From assembly GCF_030811655.1 (NCBI RefSeq), contig NZ_JAUSRE010000013.1, positions 1-64,000 of the forward strand: a stretch of 64,000 nt of DNA, given 5' to 3'. The notes under the pieces are model-generated. The model saw only the letters and a list, made by a program, of their open reading frames with translations, did not search any database and was not told the origin of the DNA. The DNA is from Pseudarthrobacter enclensis (lineage in GTDB: Bacteria > Actinomycetota > Actinomycetes > Actinomycetales > Micrococcaceae). Positions 1 through 8,120 of the stretch are shown piece after piece; position 1 is the stretch's first letter; each line of letters begins with the position of its first letter. The position numbers and the translations under genes were made by a program.

Positions 1-539
1 ATGATGGGGCCGAAGTTGCGGGCGGTCTTGCGGTAGACGAGGTTGCCTTTCCCGTCCGCCTTGAGTGCCTTGATCAGTGCGACGTCGGCGTGGATCGGGG
101 TCTCGAAGACCTGCCACTTGCCGTCCAGGAACCGGGTTTCCTTGCCCTCGGCGAGCACGGTGCCGTAGCCGGTGGGGGTGAAGAACCCGCCGATACCGGC
201 ACCGGCGGCGCGGATCCGCTCGGCGAGGTTGCCCTGCGGCACCAGTTCGAGCTCGATCTCGCCGGCCTTGTACTTGGCATCGAAGTGCCAGGAATCGGAC
301 TGCCGCGGGAAGGAACAGATCATCTTCTTCACCCGGCCCTCCTTGATCAGCAGCGCCAGGCCCTGGTCACCCTGCCCGGCGTTGTTGTTCACCACGGTCA
401 GGTCCGTGGCACCGCACTCGAGCAGCGCATCGATCAGCTCAAACGGCTGGCCGGCGTTGCCGAACCCGCCGATCATCACGGTGGAGCCGTCCTTGATCCC
501 GGCCACGGCCTCCTGGACCGAATCAACAAAAATCAGCAT
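1..539 (-). CDS. pcaI: 3-oxoadipate CoA-transferase subunit A (partial, cut by window edge)
   Basis: Reading from an ATG at 539 down to the window edge gives about 179 residues beginning MLIFVDSVQEAV. They carry the glycine-rich GGFGNAGQP stretch (about residues 24-32) and VVNNNAGQ typical of family I CoA-transferase alpha subunits. The enzyme moves CoA from succinyl-CoA to 3-oxoadipate, the last activation step before thiolysis. The start lies 3 bases after the stop of the upstream thiolase gene, so the two are cotranscribed in the usual pca order. The C-terminus and the expected beta subunit are outside the window. An acetoacetate CoA-transferase cannot be excluded from the alpha subunit alone, but the neighbouring 3-oxoadipyl-CoA thiolase and maleylacetate reductases favour 3-oxoadipate. 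Confidence 0.85.
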   Translation of the reverse strand, partial: MLIFVDSVQEAVAGIKDGSTVMIGGFGNAGQPFELIDALLECGATDLTVVNNNAGQGDQGLALLIKEGRVKKMICSFPRQSDSWHFDAKYKAGEIELELVPQGNLAERIRAAGAGIGGFFTPTGYGTVLAEGKETRFLDGKWQVFETPIHADVALIKALKADGKGNLVYRKTARNFGPI

Positions 540-542
540 TAC

Positions 543-1739
543 TTACGCCTTTCCAGCGGTGACGTTTTCAAGGACGACGGCCAGGCCCTGGCCCACCCCG
601 ATGCAGATCGCAGCCACACCCCAGCGTTCACCCGAGGCCTGCAGGGACCGGGCCAGGGTACCCAGGATCCGGGCCCCGGAAGCACCCAGCGGGTGGCCCA
701 TCGCGATCGCCCCGCCGTGCCGGTTCACAATGGAGTGGTCAATACCCCAGGCGTTGATGCAGGCCAGGGACTGCGCGGCGAACGCTTCGTTAAGTTCGAC
801 GGCGCCCACCTGCTCCCAGCCGATGCCCGCCTTTTCGAGGGCCTTGTTCGCCGCCTCGACGGGGCCGTAGCCGAAGTACTGCGGATCGTTCGCGTGCGCG
901 CCACGCCCGGCAATACGCGCCAGCGGATCCAACCCCAGCAGCCCTGCGGCCGCCTCGGACCCGATCCACGCCGCGGAGGCGCCGTCGGACAACGGCGACG
1001 CATTGCCGGCGGTAACCGTGCCGTTCTCGGTCCGGAACACCGTCTTGAGCCCCGCAAGCTTCTCCGCGGACGAGCCGGGGCGAACCCCTTCGTCCCGCAC
1101 CAGGTCCGTTCCCGGCACCGGAGCCACCAGGTTGTCATAGAACCCCTCGTCCCAGGCGGCGGCGGACAGGTTGTGCGAGGCCGCGGCGAACTCATCCTGC
1201 GCCTCCCGGCTCACGCCGTACTTCTCGCGGAGCCGCTCGGTGGCCTCGCCCAGGGAAATGGTCCACTCCTTGGGCATCGCCTTGTTCACCAGGCGCCAGC
1301 CCAGCGTGGTGGACGCCAGGGTCATATCCCCGGCCGGGTACGGCTTCTCCGTCTTCGGCAGCACCCAGGGCGCGCGGGACATCGACTCGGCGCCACCGAC
1401 GAGCATCAGGTCCGCGTCGCCGGCGTTGACCTGGCGGGAAGCGATGATCGCCGCATCCAGCGAAGACCCGCAGAGCCGGTTCACCGTGGTGCCCGGGATG
1501 GACACCGGGAGCCCGGCCAGCAGCGTGCCCATCCGGGCGATGTTGCGGTTCTCCTCGCCCGCGCCGTTCGCGTTGCCGAACACAACCTCATCAATCCGCT
1601 CGGGATCAAGGCCGGGGGCGCGCTTCACGGATTCCCTGATCACATGCGCGGCGAGGTCATCGGGACGGACGGCGGCGAGGCCGGAGCCGAACTTGCCGAA
1701 AGGGGTGCGCACGGCGTCGTACACAAAAGCCTGGTTCAT
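543..1739 (-). CDS. pcaF: 3-oxoadipyl-CoA thiolase (acetyl-CoA acetyltransferase family)
   Basis: A 398-residue thiolase of normal length. The nucleophilic cysteine is C90 in NRLCGSS, the catalytic histidine is in GGAIAMGHPLGASGAR, and the second cysteine is in CIGVGQG near the C-terminus. The enzyme cleaves 3-oxoadipyl-CoA to acetyl-CoA and succinyl-CoA, finishing the beta-ketoadipate pathway. It is followed 3 bases later by the CoA-transferase alpha subunit. The upstream neighbour is a ModA-like protein on the same strand about 100 bases away, so it is probably the tail of the minus-strand operon that begins near 6051. A general acetyl-CoA acetyltransferase is the alternative; context favours PcaF. 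Confidence 0.88.
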   Translation of the reverse strand: MNQAFVYDAVRTPFGKFGSGLAAVRPDDLAAHVIRESVKRAPGLDPERIDEVVFGNANGAGEENRNIARMGTLLAGLPVSIPGTTVNRLCGSSLDAAIIASRQVNAGDADLMLVGGAESMSRAPWVLPKTEKPYPAGDMTLASTTLGWRLVNKAMPKEWTISLGEATERLREKYGVSREAQDEFAAASHNLSAAAWDEGFYDNLVAPVPGTDLVRDEGVRPGSSAEKLAGLKTVFRTENGTVTAGNASPLSDGASAAWIGSEAAAGLLGLDPLARIAGRGAHANDPQYFGYGPVEAANKALEKAGIGWEQVGAVELNEAFAAQSLACINAWGIDHSIVNRHGGAIAMGHPLGASGARILGTLARSLQASGERWGVAAICIGVGQGLAVVLENVTAGKA

Positions 1740-1836
1740 CGGGTGGAGTCTCTTTTCGCTGTCATGGTGGAGAAGACAAAATGTCGGCGGTGGGCCGTTT
1801 CGGCTGGGCCTGGAAGGTCAGCTCCGGAATGGCGCT

Positions 1837-2523
1837 CTATTTGGCGGGGGCCGTTGGCAGTTCGAGCATCGTTTGCAGGTATTTGGCTTGTGCTGCCGGG
1901 GAGGCTAGGAAGGATACGAAGGACTGCGCTTCCACTGGTGTAGTGGAGCCGGCGCTTACTGCCGCAGAGAATTCTGTGTAGTGCTGGAACTCGGGGGGCA
2001 GTGGACCGACGATGTGGGCTTGGGGTACGAACAGCAGTTCGCTGAGCTGCTGGATTGCTATATCCGCGGTGCCGTCCACGACGGCTTCGGCGACGTAACC
2101 CTTTTTGACGACGGTGGCGTGGGAGCCGACTTCTTCGCTCAGGCCCAGGTCTTCCAGCAGTGTCGAGAAGTAGGCTCCGCTGGCTCCGATACCGGAGTAG
2201 GCTACCGACCTGGCGCCGCGGATGGTCTTGATGAAGGATTCGGCCGTCGAGATGTCAGGGGCTGAAGTGCCGCCGTTGACGGCGACACCGATGCCGGCGC
2301 GAGCCACAGGTGTCAGGGTACTGGCATCGATTACGGGCCCCAACGACGCGAACGAGCCGCTTACCGCGATCATCGCATCGAACGGTTCACGGGCTTCTAT
2401 GCGTCCAAGCAGCTGGCCTGTTGGCTCAAAGACAGCCTCAACGCCGACTGCCGTTGCCTGTTGGAACAGATCGATGACTTCATCGAGGGCCTTTTTGACG
2501 GCCGGAGAGCTAAAGACTTTCAC
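1837..2523 (-). CDS. ModA-like type 2 periplasmic-binding-fold protein without signal peptide
   Basis: 228 residues starting at a GTG (MKVFSSPAVKKALDEV). The pattern of a short beta strand, the helix KKALDEVIDLFQQATA and later SGSFASLGPVIDASTL resembles molybdate-binding-type (ModA/COG0725) solute-binding domains. There is no signal peptide or lipobox: the protein starts directly at the first strand of the fold, so as written it is cytoplasmic. No permease or ATPase of the molybdate type lies beside it. It sits between a tiny beta-rich protein gene and the thiolase gene in a catabolic operon. Its role is unknown; ligand sensing, a scaffold role or an enzymatic role (the fold can bind carboxylates and oxyanions) are all open. 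A lost N-terminal signal is an alternative, but no in-frame upstream signal sequence is seen. Confidence 0.6.
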   Translation of the reverse strand: MKVFSSPAVKKALDEVIDLFQQATAVGVEAVFEPTGQLLGRIEAREPFDAMIAVSGSFASLGPVIDASTLTPVARAGIGVAVNGGTSAPDISTAESFIKTIRGARSVAYSGIGASGAYFSTLLEDLGLSEEVGSHATVVKKGYVAEAVVDGTADIAIQQLSELLFVPQAHIVGPLPPEFQHYTEFSAAVSAGSTTPVEAQSFVSFLASPAAQAKYLQTMLELPTAPAK

Positions 2524-2591
2524 TGGGGGTTCGTTTCTTTCTCGTGGTGCTTCTCAGCGATGGGAAGGTGCCGAATCACCCCGGATTCTTA

Positions 2592-2840
2592 TTAGCTTGT
2601 CGGCCGTTGAGGCGCCTGAAACTGAGACAACGGGACGGCGAATCCGGGGGCAGCCGGGGATTCAGGAAGAAGATCCTGCATCATCACCATGTGGCGTTCC
2701 CCGTAAACGATGTCGATGATCCATGCGACGCCGAGCTCCGGTGCAGCTTCCACGACTGTTCCGTGGAGGCGCTGCTTCCTGTCAGCCCATGCGACGACGT
2801 CGCCTTCGCTGACAGTCCAGGCCCATTTACCGGTTGCCAT
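2592..2840 (-). CDS. Small beta-rich (SH3-barrel-like) protein, unknown function, copy 1
   Basis: 82 residues from an ATG at 2840 that follows AAGGAGACCC, a strong ribosome site. The reading frame is open further upstream but lacks such a site. The sequence begins MATGKWAWTVSEGDVVAW and reads as short strands (EGDVVAWAD, LHGTVVEA, GVAWIIDI, HMVMMQDLL), followed by a proline-rich tail. Two other tiny proteins in the window (19370-19573 and 26898-27125) have the same layout: an aromatic or basic start, G-D-x-V or V-x-V strands, a TVV or GTI strand, then an E/D-x-V/L tail. All three are placed at or near the ends of catabolic operons. I do not recognise the family; an SH3- or Tudor-like barrel is only an impression from strand pattern. 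Confidence 0.6.
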   Translation of the reverse strand: MATGKWAWTVSEGDVVAWADRKQRLHGTVVEAAPELGVAWIIDIVYGERHMVMMQDLLPESPAAPGFAVPLSQFQAPQRPTS

Positions 2841-2938
2841 GGGTCTCCTTGATCCTGGGCTGCCCATAGCGGCAGTATTCGCCGGCGGGGACGGGCAGCT
2901 GAAGCGATAGAACTGAATAACGTAGCGATTTGCGATTG

Positions 2939-2965
2939 GGGGTTCGCATCCGCGATGCGAACCCC
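2939..2965 (-). terminator. Intercistronic hairpin after iolG
   Basis: A perfect 12-bp stem (GGGGTTCGCATC, loop CGC, GATGCGAACCCC) lies just after the stop of the IolG-like gene and about 100 bases before the small-protein gene. There is no long T-run, so it may be a partial terminator or an mRNA-stabilising stem inside the operon. Confidence 0.55.
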
Positions 2966-2977
2966 CAATGGGGAGTG

Positions 2978-3991
2978 CTAGAGCTCGACGACGCTCACGG
3001 TTTTGCCGGTGACGGCGGATTCCGCTGCCGCGTTCGCCAGGATCAGGGCGGAAACCCCGTCGGCGAAACTCGGTGAGGTGGTTGCCCCGCTCCGGATGGA
3101 GTGCGCGAATGCATCCAGCTCTGCGTAGTAGGCCTGCGGGTAGCGTTCGAGGAAGAAGGGGTAGTAGGCGTCTGCTTCTTCTGTACCTTTGGCACCGGAT
3201 TTGCGGACGGTAGTGGGCGCGACGTTGGCCGCCGAGAGCATGCCGTCCGGCCCGAATGCTTCCAGCCTCTGGTCGTAGCCGAAAGCGCAGTGACGGGAGT
3301 TGGTAATGGTGATGAGCTCGCCTTCGCTGCCGCGCAGAGTCACTACGGCGGAATCGAAGTCGTTAAGCTCTTCGATGTCTTTGCTGAAGACGTTGGAGGC
3401 CACTGCGGAGACTTCGACGATGTTCGGGATAAAGGAACGGGCCATGTCCAGGTCGTGGATCGTCATGTCCCTGAAGATGCCGCCTGATCCGGCGATGTAG
3501 TCCCGTGGCGCCGGCTCGGGGTCGCGGCTGGTGATGGTGAGCTGTTCCAGCTTGCCGATTTCTCCGGCTTCCACCCTGGCGCGCACAGCAGCGAAGGAGG
3601 GATCGAAGCGCCGGTTGAACCCGAGCATGATGGGGACAGTGGAGTCTTTGATCTGTTCGCGGCACGCGAGGACGGTGTCGATGTCCAGATCGATGGGCTT
3701 TTCACAGAGCACGGCGAGGCCTCGGGCTACCGAGCGGGAAATAAGGTCCACGTGAGTGCTGGTGGGCGAGCCGATGATGACCCCGTCCAGACTGGTGTCA
3801 GCGAAGACTTCTTCGGGGTCCTGCACGGCGCGGGCGCCGGTGCTTTCCGCCAGACGGCGTGCCCCGTCGATGAAGGGGTCAGCGATCAGGACGAGATCGA
3901 TGTTCGGGTGTGCTGCGATGTTGCGTGCATGTACCTGCCCGATGCGGCCGGAGCCGAAAAGGGCCAGACGCAGGCGCTTGTCGTTGGACAT
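2978..3991 (-). CDS. iolG: Inositol 2-dehydrogenase-like oxidoreductase (Gfo/Idh/MocA)
   Basis: 337 residues, normal for IolG. The N-terminal Rossmann motif GSGRIGQVH (13-21) binds NAD(P); EKP is at 97-99; the catalytic pair expected for inositol dehydrogenases is visible in RDMTIHD, with D175 and H179. The enzyme oxidises a polyol or cyclitol hydroxyl to a ketone. It starts at an ATG behind GAAAGGCC. Upstream on the same strand lie an IolE-like TIM-barrel protein and another Gfo/Idh enzyme, so a chain of oxidation followed by dehydration or isomerisation of a cyclic polyol is plausible. The exact substrate (myo-inositol, scyllo-inositol, a deoxyinositol or a sugar) cannot be read from sequence. 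Confidence 0.8.
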   Translation of the reverse strand: MSNDKRLRLALFGSGRIGQVHARNIAAHPNIDLVLIADPFIDGARRLAESTGARAVQDPEEVFADTSLDGVIIGSPTSTHVDLISRSVARGLAVLCEKPIDLDIDTVLACREQIKDSTVPIMLGFNRRFDPSFAAVRARVEAGEIGKLEQLTITSRDPEPAPRDYIAGSGGIFRDMTIHDLDMARSFIPNIVEVSAVASNVFSKDIEELNDFDSAVVTLRGSEGELITITNSRHCAFGYDQRLEAFGPDGMLSAANVAPTTVRKSGAKGTEEADAYYPFFLERYPQAYYAELDAFAHSIRSGATTSPSFADGVSALILANAAAESAVTGKTVSVVEL

Positions 3992-4081
3992 GGTGTGGCC
4001 TTTCAGAAAGTTGGAGTCGGTTTTACACCGATGCGTGTTCAGAGCCGGTCCGTACTGGGCCGGCCTCGTGCGCGGTGCTGG

Positions 4082-4972
4082 TCAGCGGGCGTTTACGGTA
4101 CTGGGGAAGCAGTTCATGGCGGTCTCATAGGCTCGTTTGAGGCCCTCCGCTACGGGGAGGCTGCGGTGTTCGGCGGAGATAATCTCCACACCCCAGGGGC
4201 CCTTGTATCCGGCATCCAGTGTTCGTCGGATGAACCTGCGGGTGTCGAAGTCCCCTTCGCCGCAGTAGGCGCGGTTGTTGATGGTGTCTTCGAAGAGGCT
4301 GCCGACGACGTCCTTGTGTCCGTCATCGATTTCCACGGCGAAAACCCTGTCCATGGGTACGACGTCCCAGAGGTCGTCATGTGAGAGTCCTGATCTGTGG
4401 GTGTGCCAGATATCGATCATCAGACCCGCGGCCGGGCTGTCGGAGTGTGTGACGACCTTGACCGCTTCCTGGGTTGTGCGCAGGTGGGAGAAAGGCGTGG
4501 CCTCCAGTGCCAGCCGTATGCCGGATTCGGCAGCTTCGTCCGCCAAATCAGCGAAGGCGCTGGCCATCGTCGACAGCGGAAGAGGGTTGTCTGTCTCGCC
4601 GGCTCCGACCTTGATGTGCCGCGCGCCCAGGGCCTTCGCGGCTTCAAACAATTCGGCGCGCTGGATGTCGGATTCGGCGCGCTCGGCACCGGTGGTCCAC
4701 CAGCCGTTCAGGAACTCCACCTCGACGATGTCGATTCCTGCCTCGCGGATGATCCGGGAGAGTTCGGCGTAGCCGATGGTTCGGCGGGCCTGCAGCAGGT
4801 CGTGGTGCACCAAACCGATGCCGGACCATCCGGTCTGGGCGATCAGTTCGATGCGCTCCTCGATCGGGATGGGGCTGGTCTCGTCCGGGAGGCCGGGGGC
4901 GGTGTCCCCTGCACTCACCCAGCAGGTGGCAATTAGCTGTGGAGTCACGGTTTCCTTGTTCTGGGAGTTCAT
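4082..4972 (-). CDS. Sugar phosphate isomerase/epimerase-type TIM-barrel protein (IolE-like)
   Basis: 296 residues from the ATG at 4972, which overlaps the TGA of the upstream gene as ATGA, indicating translational coupling; the longer upstream frame is ignored for that reason. The fold is a xylose-isomerase-like TIM barrel. Likely metal ligands are E in DIVEVEFLNGWW, E in LALEATPFSH, D in LMIDIWHTH with the following histidine, and E in WGVEIISAEH. Members include inosose dehydratase, 3-dehydroshikimate dehydratase and lyases acting on 3-keto-glycosides. Between two sugar or cyclitol dehydrogenases, dehydration or elimination on a keto intermediate is the likeliest job, by inference from context. 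Confidence 0.72.
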   Translation of the reverse strand: MNSQNKETVTPQLIATCWVSAGDTAPGLPDETSPIPIEERIELIAQTGWSGIGLVHHDLLQARRTIGYAELSRIIREAGIDIVEVEFLNGWWTTGAERAESDIQRAELFEAAKALGARHIKVGAGETDNPLPLSTMASAFADLADEAAESGIRLALEATPFSHLRTTQEAVKVVTHSDSPAAGLMIDIWHTHRSGLSHDDLWDVVPMDRVFAVEIDDGHKDVVGSLFEDTINNRAYCGEGDFDTRRFIRRTLDAGYKGPWGVEIISAEHRSLPVAEGLKRAYETAMNCFPSTVNAR

Positions 4973-6051
4973 GCGCTCTCGACCTCGACGGATGCTCCCT
5001 GCTCCTTCTCGGAGCGGTAGCATGCCTCAACGATCCGGGCGACGGCAAGGGCATCAGCGACGGGCGCGACGACCGGCGCGCCTGTGCGGATGCTGTCGAC
5101 CCAGCCGCGCATCTCAGGGTGGAAGTTGCTGATGTTTTCCAGTTCCGGAAGTTCCGAGAACTTATTGAGTTCGGTCCGGGCGAAGGGCGGGGTGAAGTAG
5201 CTCTGGGTCCATTCGGTCCATCCGGCCCGCCACCCGGCGCGGTCCTGGTCCACGTACACACGGAGTTTCTGGGGCAGTATGCCGATTTCGAGCATGCCGC
5301 CCGTCCCGTAGACGGAGACCCTGGAGCTTTCGAACCACTCAAGGTGGTCGTGTCCGTCAAAGCTGAAGGTCACCGACATGTCCGGGTAGTTCAGCAGGAC
5401 GGCGGCAGAGTCCTCGCGGCTCTTCTCATCCGAGAGGCGGCCGGACTTGTGGACGCGCGCGTTGACCGAGTCGGGGGCGCCGAACATGTGGACCAGGGAG
5501 TCAAGCATGTGGCATCCGATGATCCAGAGGGCGCCGCCCATGTCCGCGGGTTGGTTCAGGTGCGCGGTCAGGTGTTCACCGACGAGGGCGGCGCCGCGGG
5601 CGGATACCGAGACGACTTCACCGATGACGCCGTCCGCGATTAGCTTCTTGGCCTCGGCGATGGACTGTGCGAGGCGCACGTTGTAACCGACCTGCACAAC
5701 GAGGCCGGGGGCGGCTTTGGCTTCGGCCTCGGCCAACCGCTCGAGGTCCTCGACGGTGCCTCCGCCCGGCTTTTCGACGACGACGGATTTGCCGGCGGCG
5801 AGGGCCCGGAGCGCGTGGGGAACCATGTCCTTGCTCTTGGAGTGGACCATGATCGCGTTGATGCGCTCATCCTGGAGCAGCGAATCGATGTCGCGCGGCT
5901 CCATATCGTACTTATCGGTGAAGTATTTCAGCCGGGAATCCTCGTCAGCGGCTGCGAGTACCTCAACGCCCTCGATTTCACGCAGGGCGCGAACCCGGGC
6001 AGAAGCGTGCGGGTGTGTGATTCCTAAGAGTCCTACGACGATCGGTTCCAA
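4969..6051 (-). CDS. Gfo/Idh/MocA family oxidoreductase
   Basis: About 360 residues if translation begins at the TTG at 6051 (LEPIVVGLLGITHPHA), which is 7 bases after AAGGAG. Longer in-frame starts near 6123 or 6189 lack a good ribosome site and add sequence that does not look like a Rossmann start. Features are the N-terminal nucleotide-binding strand VVGLLGITHPH, VVVEKPGGG in the middle, and GGALWIIGCHMLDSLVHMF, carrying the catalytic-type histidine. The gene is first in the minus-strand operon and overlaps the following TIM-barrel gene by four bases. It probably oxidises a sugar or cyclitol hydroxyl; substrate unknown. The C-terminal MRGWVDSIRTG resembles the usual family tail. Confidence 0.8.
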   Translation of the reverse strand: MEPIVVGLLGITHPHASARVRALREIEGVEVLAAADEDSRLKYFTDKYDMEPRDIDSLLQDERINAIMVHSKSKDMVPHALRALAAGKSVVVEKPGGGTVEDLERLAEAEAKAAPGLVVQVGYNVRLAQSIAEAKKLIADGVIGEVVSVSARGAALVGEHLTAHLNQPADMGGALWIIGCHMLDSLVHMFGAPDSVNARVHKSGRLSDEKSREDSAAVLLNYPDMSVTFSFDGHDHLEWFESSRVSVYGTGGMLEIGILPQKLRVYVDQDRAGWRAGWTEWTQSYFTPPFARTELNKFSELPELENISNFHPEMRGWVDSIRTGAPVVAPVADALAVARIVEACYRSEKEQGASVEVESA

Positions 6052-6150
6052 CGCTTGTCTCCTTCGACTGAGCACCCAGGTTGGTGCGATTTCGGTGGTG
6101 TGCGTGCAGGTTCGGTGAGCCATGTCTGTCACGCCGAGAAATTTAGTTTC

Positions 6151-6170
6151 GGTGTCACCTAGTGGACACC
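6151..6170. promoter_or_regulatory. Candidate IclR-type operator upstream of the 6051-543 operon
   Basis: GGTGTCACCTAGTGGACACC is a near-perfect 20-bp inverted repeat (8 of 10 pairs) in the 153-bp gap between the double-IclR gene and the operon it faces end-on. The half-site TGGACACC also occurs, inverted, at 8005-8012 upstream of chvE. Known IclR operators are built on TGGA...TCCA halves, so a tandem IclR product is a natural candidate to bind here. Confidence 0.45.
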
Positions 6171-6204
6171 CTGTCCGGAAGCATGTCACGGACGGGGCGT
6201 CGGG

Positions 6205-7815
6205 TCAAGCTATGACATGTGACACGTCTGCATCCGCTTTGGCTATAGCCGGCGCCCCAAGGTACTCGGACAAGGCGCGGGCCCCCGCGAGGACGAGATC
6301 GACGATAGGTTCAGCGCCCGCCGGCCGGGACAGCATGCCCTCGCGAAGGCCACTGACAGACAAGGAGGCGGCTACCCCACCGCGATGGTCAAAGACAGGG
6401 GCTCCGATGGCAGCGATTCCGGGGGTCACATTGTTATCGCTGATCACAAAGCCCTGGCCCCGGATCTGCTCCAGGCCCGAATAGAACTCGGATCGGGTTC
6501 TGACATCACGCCAGGGCTCTCCACTGCTGGCAACAATTGCCGCGTACTCGTCCCAGGACGAGCGGTCCTCGAACGCGAGCAAGGCCCGGGGTGCCGCGCC
6601 AACATGCAGTGGAAGGGACTCGCCGAGTTTCAGGACCCTGCTGTTGACCCTTATCCCGTCGATACGCTCGATGCAGACAGCCCGTGTACCGCTGCGGATG
6701 CACAAGAAGGTCGTCTCCCCCGTCTTTGCATGGATTTCGCGCAGGACAGGAGCCGCTGCGCGACGAATGTCCAAGCGCTGGGTAAGTTCGCTGGAGAGGG
6801 ACAGCAGCTTGCTTCCGATCCGGTACGCCCCGCGGTGTCCGATTTGTTCCACCCAGCCGGCTTCCGCCAGGGTGGCCAACATTCGATAGACCGAGCTCGG
6901 GGGTTCCTCGAGAAGTTCCGTCAGCCGGGTAGAGGTGGCAATCCGTTCCTCGGCGAGAGCGTTCATCAATGCGCTGGCTTTGGCGATCACTGCGGGCGCG
7001 CGCGGCGAGTCCCGTTCAGAGCCTTCGGGGGGATCCAGACGCGAAGCGTCCCGCGTGTCGTTGGGGTCTTCCTGCGCCATGGAGGCCGCGATGGCCTTGG
7101 CGGCGGCATTGAGTATCCGGTGAGCTCTCTCTTCCTGCCCCTGGACATTAGCGCGAAGGCCGGCGACCGACATGGCCCCAAGCAGAGTGCCGTCCCGGCG
7201 GAACACAGGAACGGCGATTGAGGCGACGCCCTCGATGACCTCGCTGTCCTCAACGCTCCATCCGCGGCGGGCCGTGCGGTCCACTCTTTCCCGCAACTGT
7301 TCGCCGGACAGCGGTGTCTGTGAAGCAATGCTCGGGTATGGCCCCGAGGCCAGCACGGACTCCCGGAATTCGGGTGACCCAAACGCCAGCAGCGCCTGCG
7401 GTGCGGCGCCAGCGTGCAGAGGGAGGGTGCGACCCGGCGCAAGGCCGAGCAGGTCAACGTCCGCCCCTTGGATCTGATCCAGGCAAACAGCGCCGTACTC
7501 CCGCAGCACGCAGAAAAACGCGCTCATGCCAAGCTGCCCACGGACCCACCGCAGCTGCGACCGCAGCTCTGAGCGGTCCACAAGGGCGTCCGCCGCAGCG
7601 TCACCAAGCTTGAGAATTCCAGTCCCCAGCTCAAGTTTGCCGTCACCGCCCGACCGTACGAGTTTCTCCTGCTCCAGGGCTGCGACGATCCGATAAACGG
7701 TCGGCCGGGGCTCGGACACTACTTTGGCCAGTTCCGCCGGTGTCGATTGGCCGATTCGAGCCAGTTCGTCTATGACCTGGCTGGCCTTCATCAACAGCTG
7801 AATGGTGTTCACCAA
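6205..7815 (-). CDS. Double-IclR transcriptional regulator (two IclR units fused), copy 1
   Basis: 536 residues, about twice the usual IclR length of 250. Unit 1 has a winged helix at about 1-68 (STPAELAKVVSEPRPTVYRIV) and an effector domain at about 85-245. A polar linker rich in D, S, P and R covers about 248-273. Unit 2 has a second winged helix at about 275-338 (RIATSTRLTELLEEPPSSVYRM) and effector domain to about 520. Both effector domains keep the family pattern LPLHxGAAPxALLAF and GIAAIGAPVFD or its equivalent. The start is TTG 7815 or GTG 7812 behind GAGGCGG. It is divergent from the ChvE-GguAB importer and abuts the promoter of the 6051-543 operon, so it probably controls both. A paralogue with the same architecture is at 17612-19198. 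Confidence 0.85.
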   Translation of the reverse strand: MVNTIQLLMKASQVIDELARIGQSTPAELAKVVSEPRPTVYRIVAALEQEKLVRSGGDGKLELGTGILKLGDAAADALVDRSELRSQLRWVRGQLGMSAFFCVLREYGAVCLDQIQGADVDLLGLAPGRTLPLHAGAAPQALLAFGSPEFRESVLASGPYPSIASQTPLSGEQLRERVDRTARRGWSVEDSEVIEGVASIAVPVFRRDGTLLGAMSVAGLRANVQGQEERAHRILNAAAKAIAASMAQEDPNDTRDASRLDPPEGSERDSPRAPAVIAKASALMNALAEERIATSTRLTELLEEPPSSVYRMLATLAEAGWVEQIGHRGAYRIGSKLLSLSSELTQRLDIRRAAAPVLREIHAKTGETTFLCIRSGTRAVCIERIDGIRVNSRVLKLGESLPLHVGAAPRALLAFEDRSSWDEYAAIVASSGEPWRDVRTRSEFYSGLEQIRGQGFVISDNNVTPGIAAIGAPVFDHRGGVAASLSVSGLREGMLSRPAGAEPIVDLVLAGARALSEYLGAPAIAKADADVSHVIA

Positions 7816-8120
7816 CCGCCTCTTTTCTTGCCCCTCCCGGGACAGTTAGCACTCGCGTCCTCGCTCGCGCGGATGCGCCGCGCCTGACTCCTTCAAGTCA
7901 AGGATGTTCGCTGCCCTCATAGCTTTCCGGAAAGGCTTTCAACTGGCCCGTCGAAATGTAATTTGGAACACCACTAGCTTCAATAGCTGGTACTGTGCGA
8001 ACATGGTGTCCATTGTACGGCACCAAGTGCTCGCAATCACAGATGAATTTCGGCGCGGCGGTCATGCCGACGCAGAGCTGACGCCTTCAGCGTCACGCGG
8101 CTCTCCAAAGGAGGAGAACG
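7816..8120. promoter_or_regulatory. Divergent promoter region between double-IclR gene and chvE operon
   Basis: 305 bases without a gene. It holds a perfect 12-bp palindrome CTTTCCGGAAAG at 7923-7934, TGGAACACC at 7964-7972 and GGTGTCCA at 8005-8012. All of these contain TGGA or TTTCC halves like known IclR operators. The strong ribosome site AAAGGAGGAGAACG ends the region and fixes the GTG start of chvE at 8121. Confidence 0.45.

Noticed and set aside
90..1943. 617-residue plus-strand open frame
   Set aside because: It lies antisense to the CoA-transferase, thiolase and ModA-like genes, has no recognisable domain, and its arginine- and glycine-rich composition is typical of shadow frames in high-GC DNA.
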